A DNA stretch of 64,000 nucleotides from Tupaia tana (taxonomy: Eukaryota; Chordata; Mammalia; Scandentia; Tupaiidae). Below are positions 63,019 through 64,000 of this stretch, one piece after another. Position numbers and translations under genes: made by a program. Location: positions 41,447,102-41,511,101 of the forward strand of contig JAKSZU010000020.1 in assembly GCA_026018925.1 (NCBI GenBank). Reading direction: 5' to 3'. Below the pieces are notes generated by a model. It saw only the letters and a list, made by a program, of their open reading frames with translations. It was not told the DNA's origin and did no database searches. The first letter of the stretch is position 1; the number at the start of each line of letters is the position of its first letter.

Positions 63019-63269
63019 CTTTTTTTTTTTTAAGAGGTTTTTGCTATAGGGCGCGTGCGCTCGCCAGACAGAGAGACAGAAAGCGAGAAATCACCCCCCC
63101 ATGGGGGATGGCCACGCTGCAATCCCTTCTCCTCCATTCTCCTCTCGGGATCTTGGGCACGCACGCACACGCACCCGGCGTGAGTTTTAAGCCACCGGGT
63201 CCGGGACGCAAACCGCGGTCGACTACGTGGGAGTTCAGCGACATAGCCATTATGCTAACTGCTGGTCCC
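63019..63269 (-). repeat. tRNA-derived SINE, long form, with TSD
   Basis: TGGCCACATTTCT flanks it at 63008-63020 and 63272-63284. Near-consensus. Confidence 0.95.
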
Positions 63270-63284
63270 TATGGCCACATTTCT

Positions 63285-63815
63285 GAAAAACATGGTTTAA
63301 GTTCTAAGTGGAGACCTGCATACCTTAACAATTATACCAAACTAGCTAAGAAAGGAAAATAGTTGATTGTAGTACTCACACAAAGCTTCAACTTTTTAGA
63401 TTGAAATAACAGTCTTAAAGTATCTCTAAGCCAGACAGGACGTATTTGTAGGCTAGGTATATTAAATTATTTCCCCAGGTATGTTAAATCGTGTTTAACT
63501 CACTCTTAAAGTGGATTTCAAGAAAATGATTTTGGTGTGGAGTATGTAGACCTCCCTCTCGCGGCCAAATCTATTTTGCTTGAATCGATTGAATCTGATC
63601 CCTTGTGTTTGCTTAGGTGTATGTTGTCTCCATTTGGACATTAGGCCATTTCTGCTCGTTTTGTTCATGCAGATCTTTAGTAACAAAGGTATTAGTGTTG
63701 GCCTGTATGCACGTTTAAGTTGTCTTCATTCTCGCAGTCTTATAAAAACAATTCCTAGTGAGACTGTGCTGTGTCACTCTTAAGCCAGAAAATACATGGA
63801 TAAGACTTTCTTTTT
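63285..63815. other. PARL intron 1, unique DNA
   Basis: AT-rich, with no gene or recognisable repeat. Confidence 0.55.
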
Positions 63816-63817
63816 CT

Positions 63818-64000
63818 TTTCCTTAGAGAGATTTTTTGCTATAGATGCTTGTGCTTGCTGGAGAGACAGAGAGAGACAAAGTGAGAAATAACCCCCCAGG
63901 GGGGATGGCCCTTTTTCCTCCATTCTCCTCTTGGAATCTGGGCACACACGCACATGTGCCTGGTGTGTTTTAAGCCGCGGTGGACTACATGAGAGTCCAG
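63818..64000 (-). repeat. tRNA-derived SINE, long form, cut by window end
   Basis: TTAGAGAGATTTTTTGCTATAG start, running to GGACTACATGAGAGTCCAG at the last base. Confidence 0.88.

Overview
This is nuclear DNA from a placental mammal. It has multi-exon genes with GT-AG introns, a CpG-island promoter, ancient mammalian repeats (MIR, L2, L1, MLT1, MER5) and a very dense load of tRNA-derived SINEs. The dominant SINE has a tRNA-like head with A and B boxes and occurs in a long form (about 240 bp, ending near CTATAGCAAAAA) and a short form (about 150 bp, ending near TCAAATTAAAATAAAT). It is not Alu, B1/B2, ID, CAN, horse ERE, rabbit C, AfroSINE or bat Ves. One tRNA/7SL composite relic near 18.1 kb hints at Euarchontoglires, and a colugo-like animal would fit. 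That species guess is weak.

Layout, all genes on the + strand: (1) 1-32.7 kb holds the 3' half of ABCC5 (MRP5). Thirteen exons (exons 18-30 on the human layout) encode residues about 828-1437, the second membrane domain and second nucleotide-binding domain, followed by the stop codon and a 1.3-kb 3' UTR. (2) 32.7-40.6 kb is intergenic, with SINEs, a class-I-like LTR and GC-rich unique DNA. (3) 40.6-52.0 kb holds a complete nine-exon family-2 cytochrome P450, best read as CYP2AB1. It joins into an uninterrupted 502-codon frame with every P450 hallmark. The human copy at this position is a pseudogene, so an intact copy is the most notable gene-level result. (4) 52.0-60 kb is intergenic and repeat-rich. 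(5) 60.0-64 kb holds the CpG-island promoter and first coding exon of PARL (mitochondrial rhomboid protease) and the start of its intron 1. The order ABCC5, CYP2AB1, PARL with shared orientation matches human 3q27.1.

The genes are neighbours by synteny and do not form a functional unit: a plasma-membrane organic-anion/cyclic-nucleotide exporter, a microsomal monooxygenase, and an inner-mitochondrial-membrane protease. The most unusual structures lie in introns. In CYP2AB1 a SINE sits 9 bp past the exon 2 donor and its target-site duplication copied the splice site; an about 185-bp near-identical inverted repeat flanks exons 2-3; and a 39-bp minisatellite fills intron 3. In ABCC5 a 33-bp minisatellite carries about 22 donor-like motifs. 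I found no CRISPR array, operon, prophage or other prokaryote-type system.
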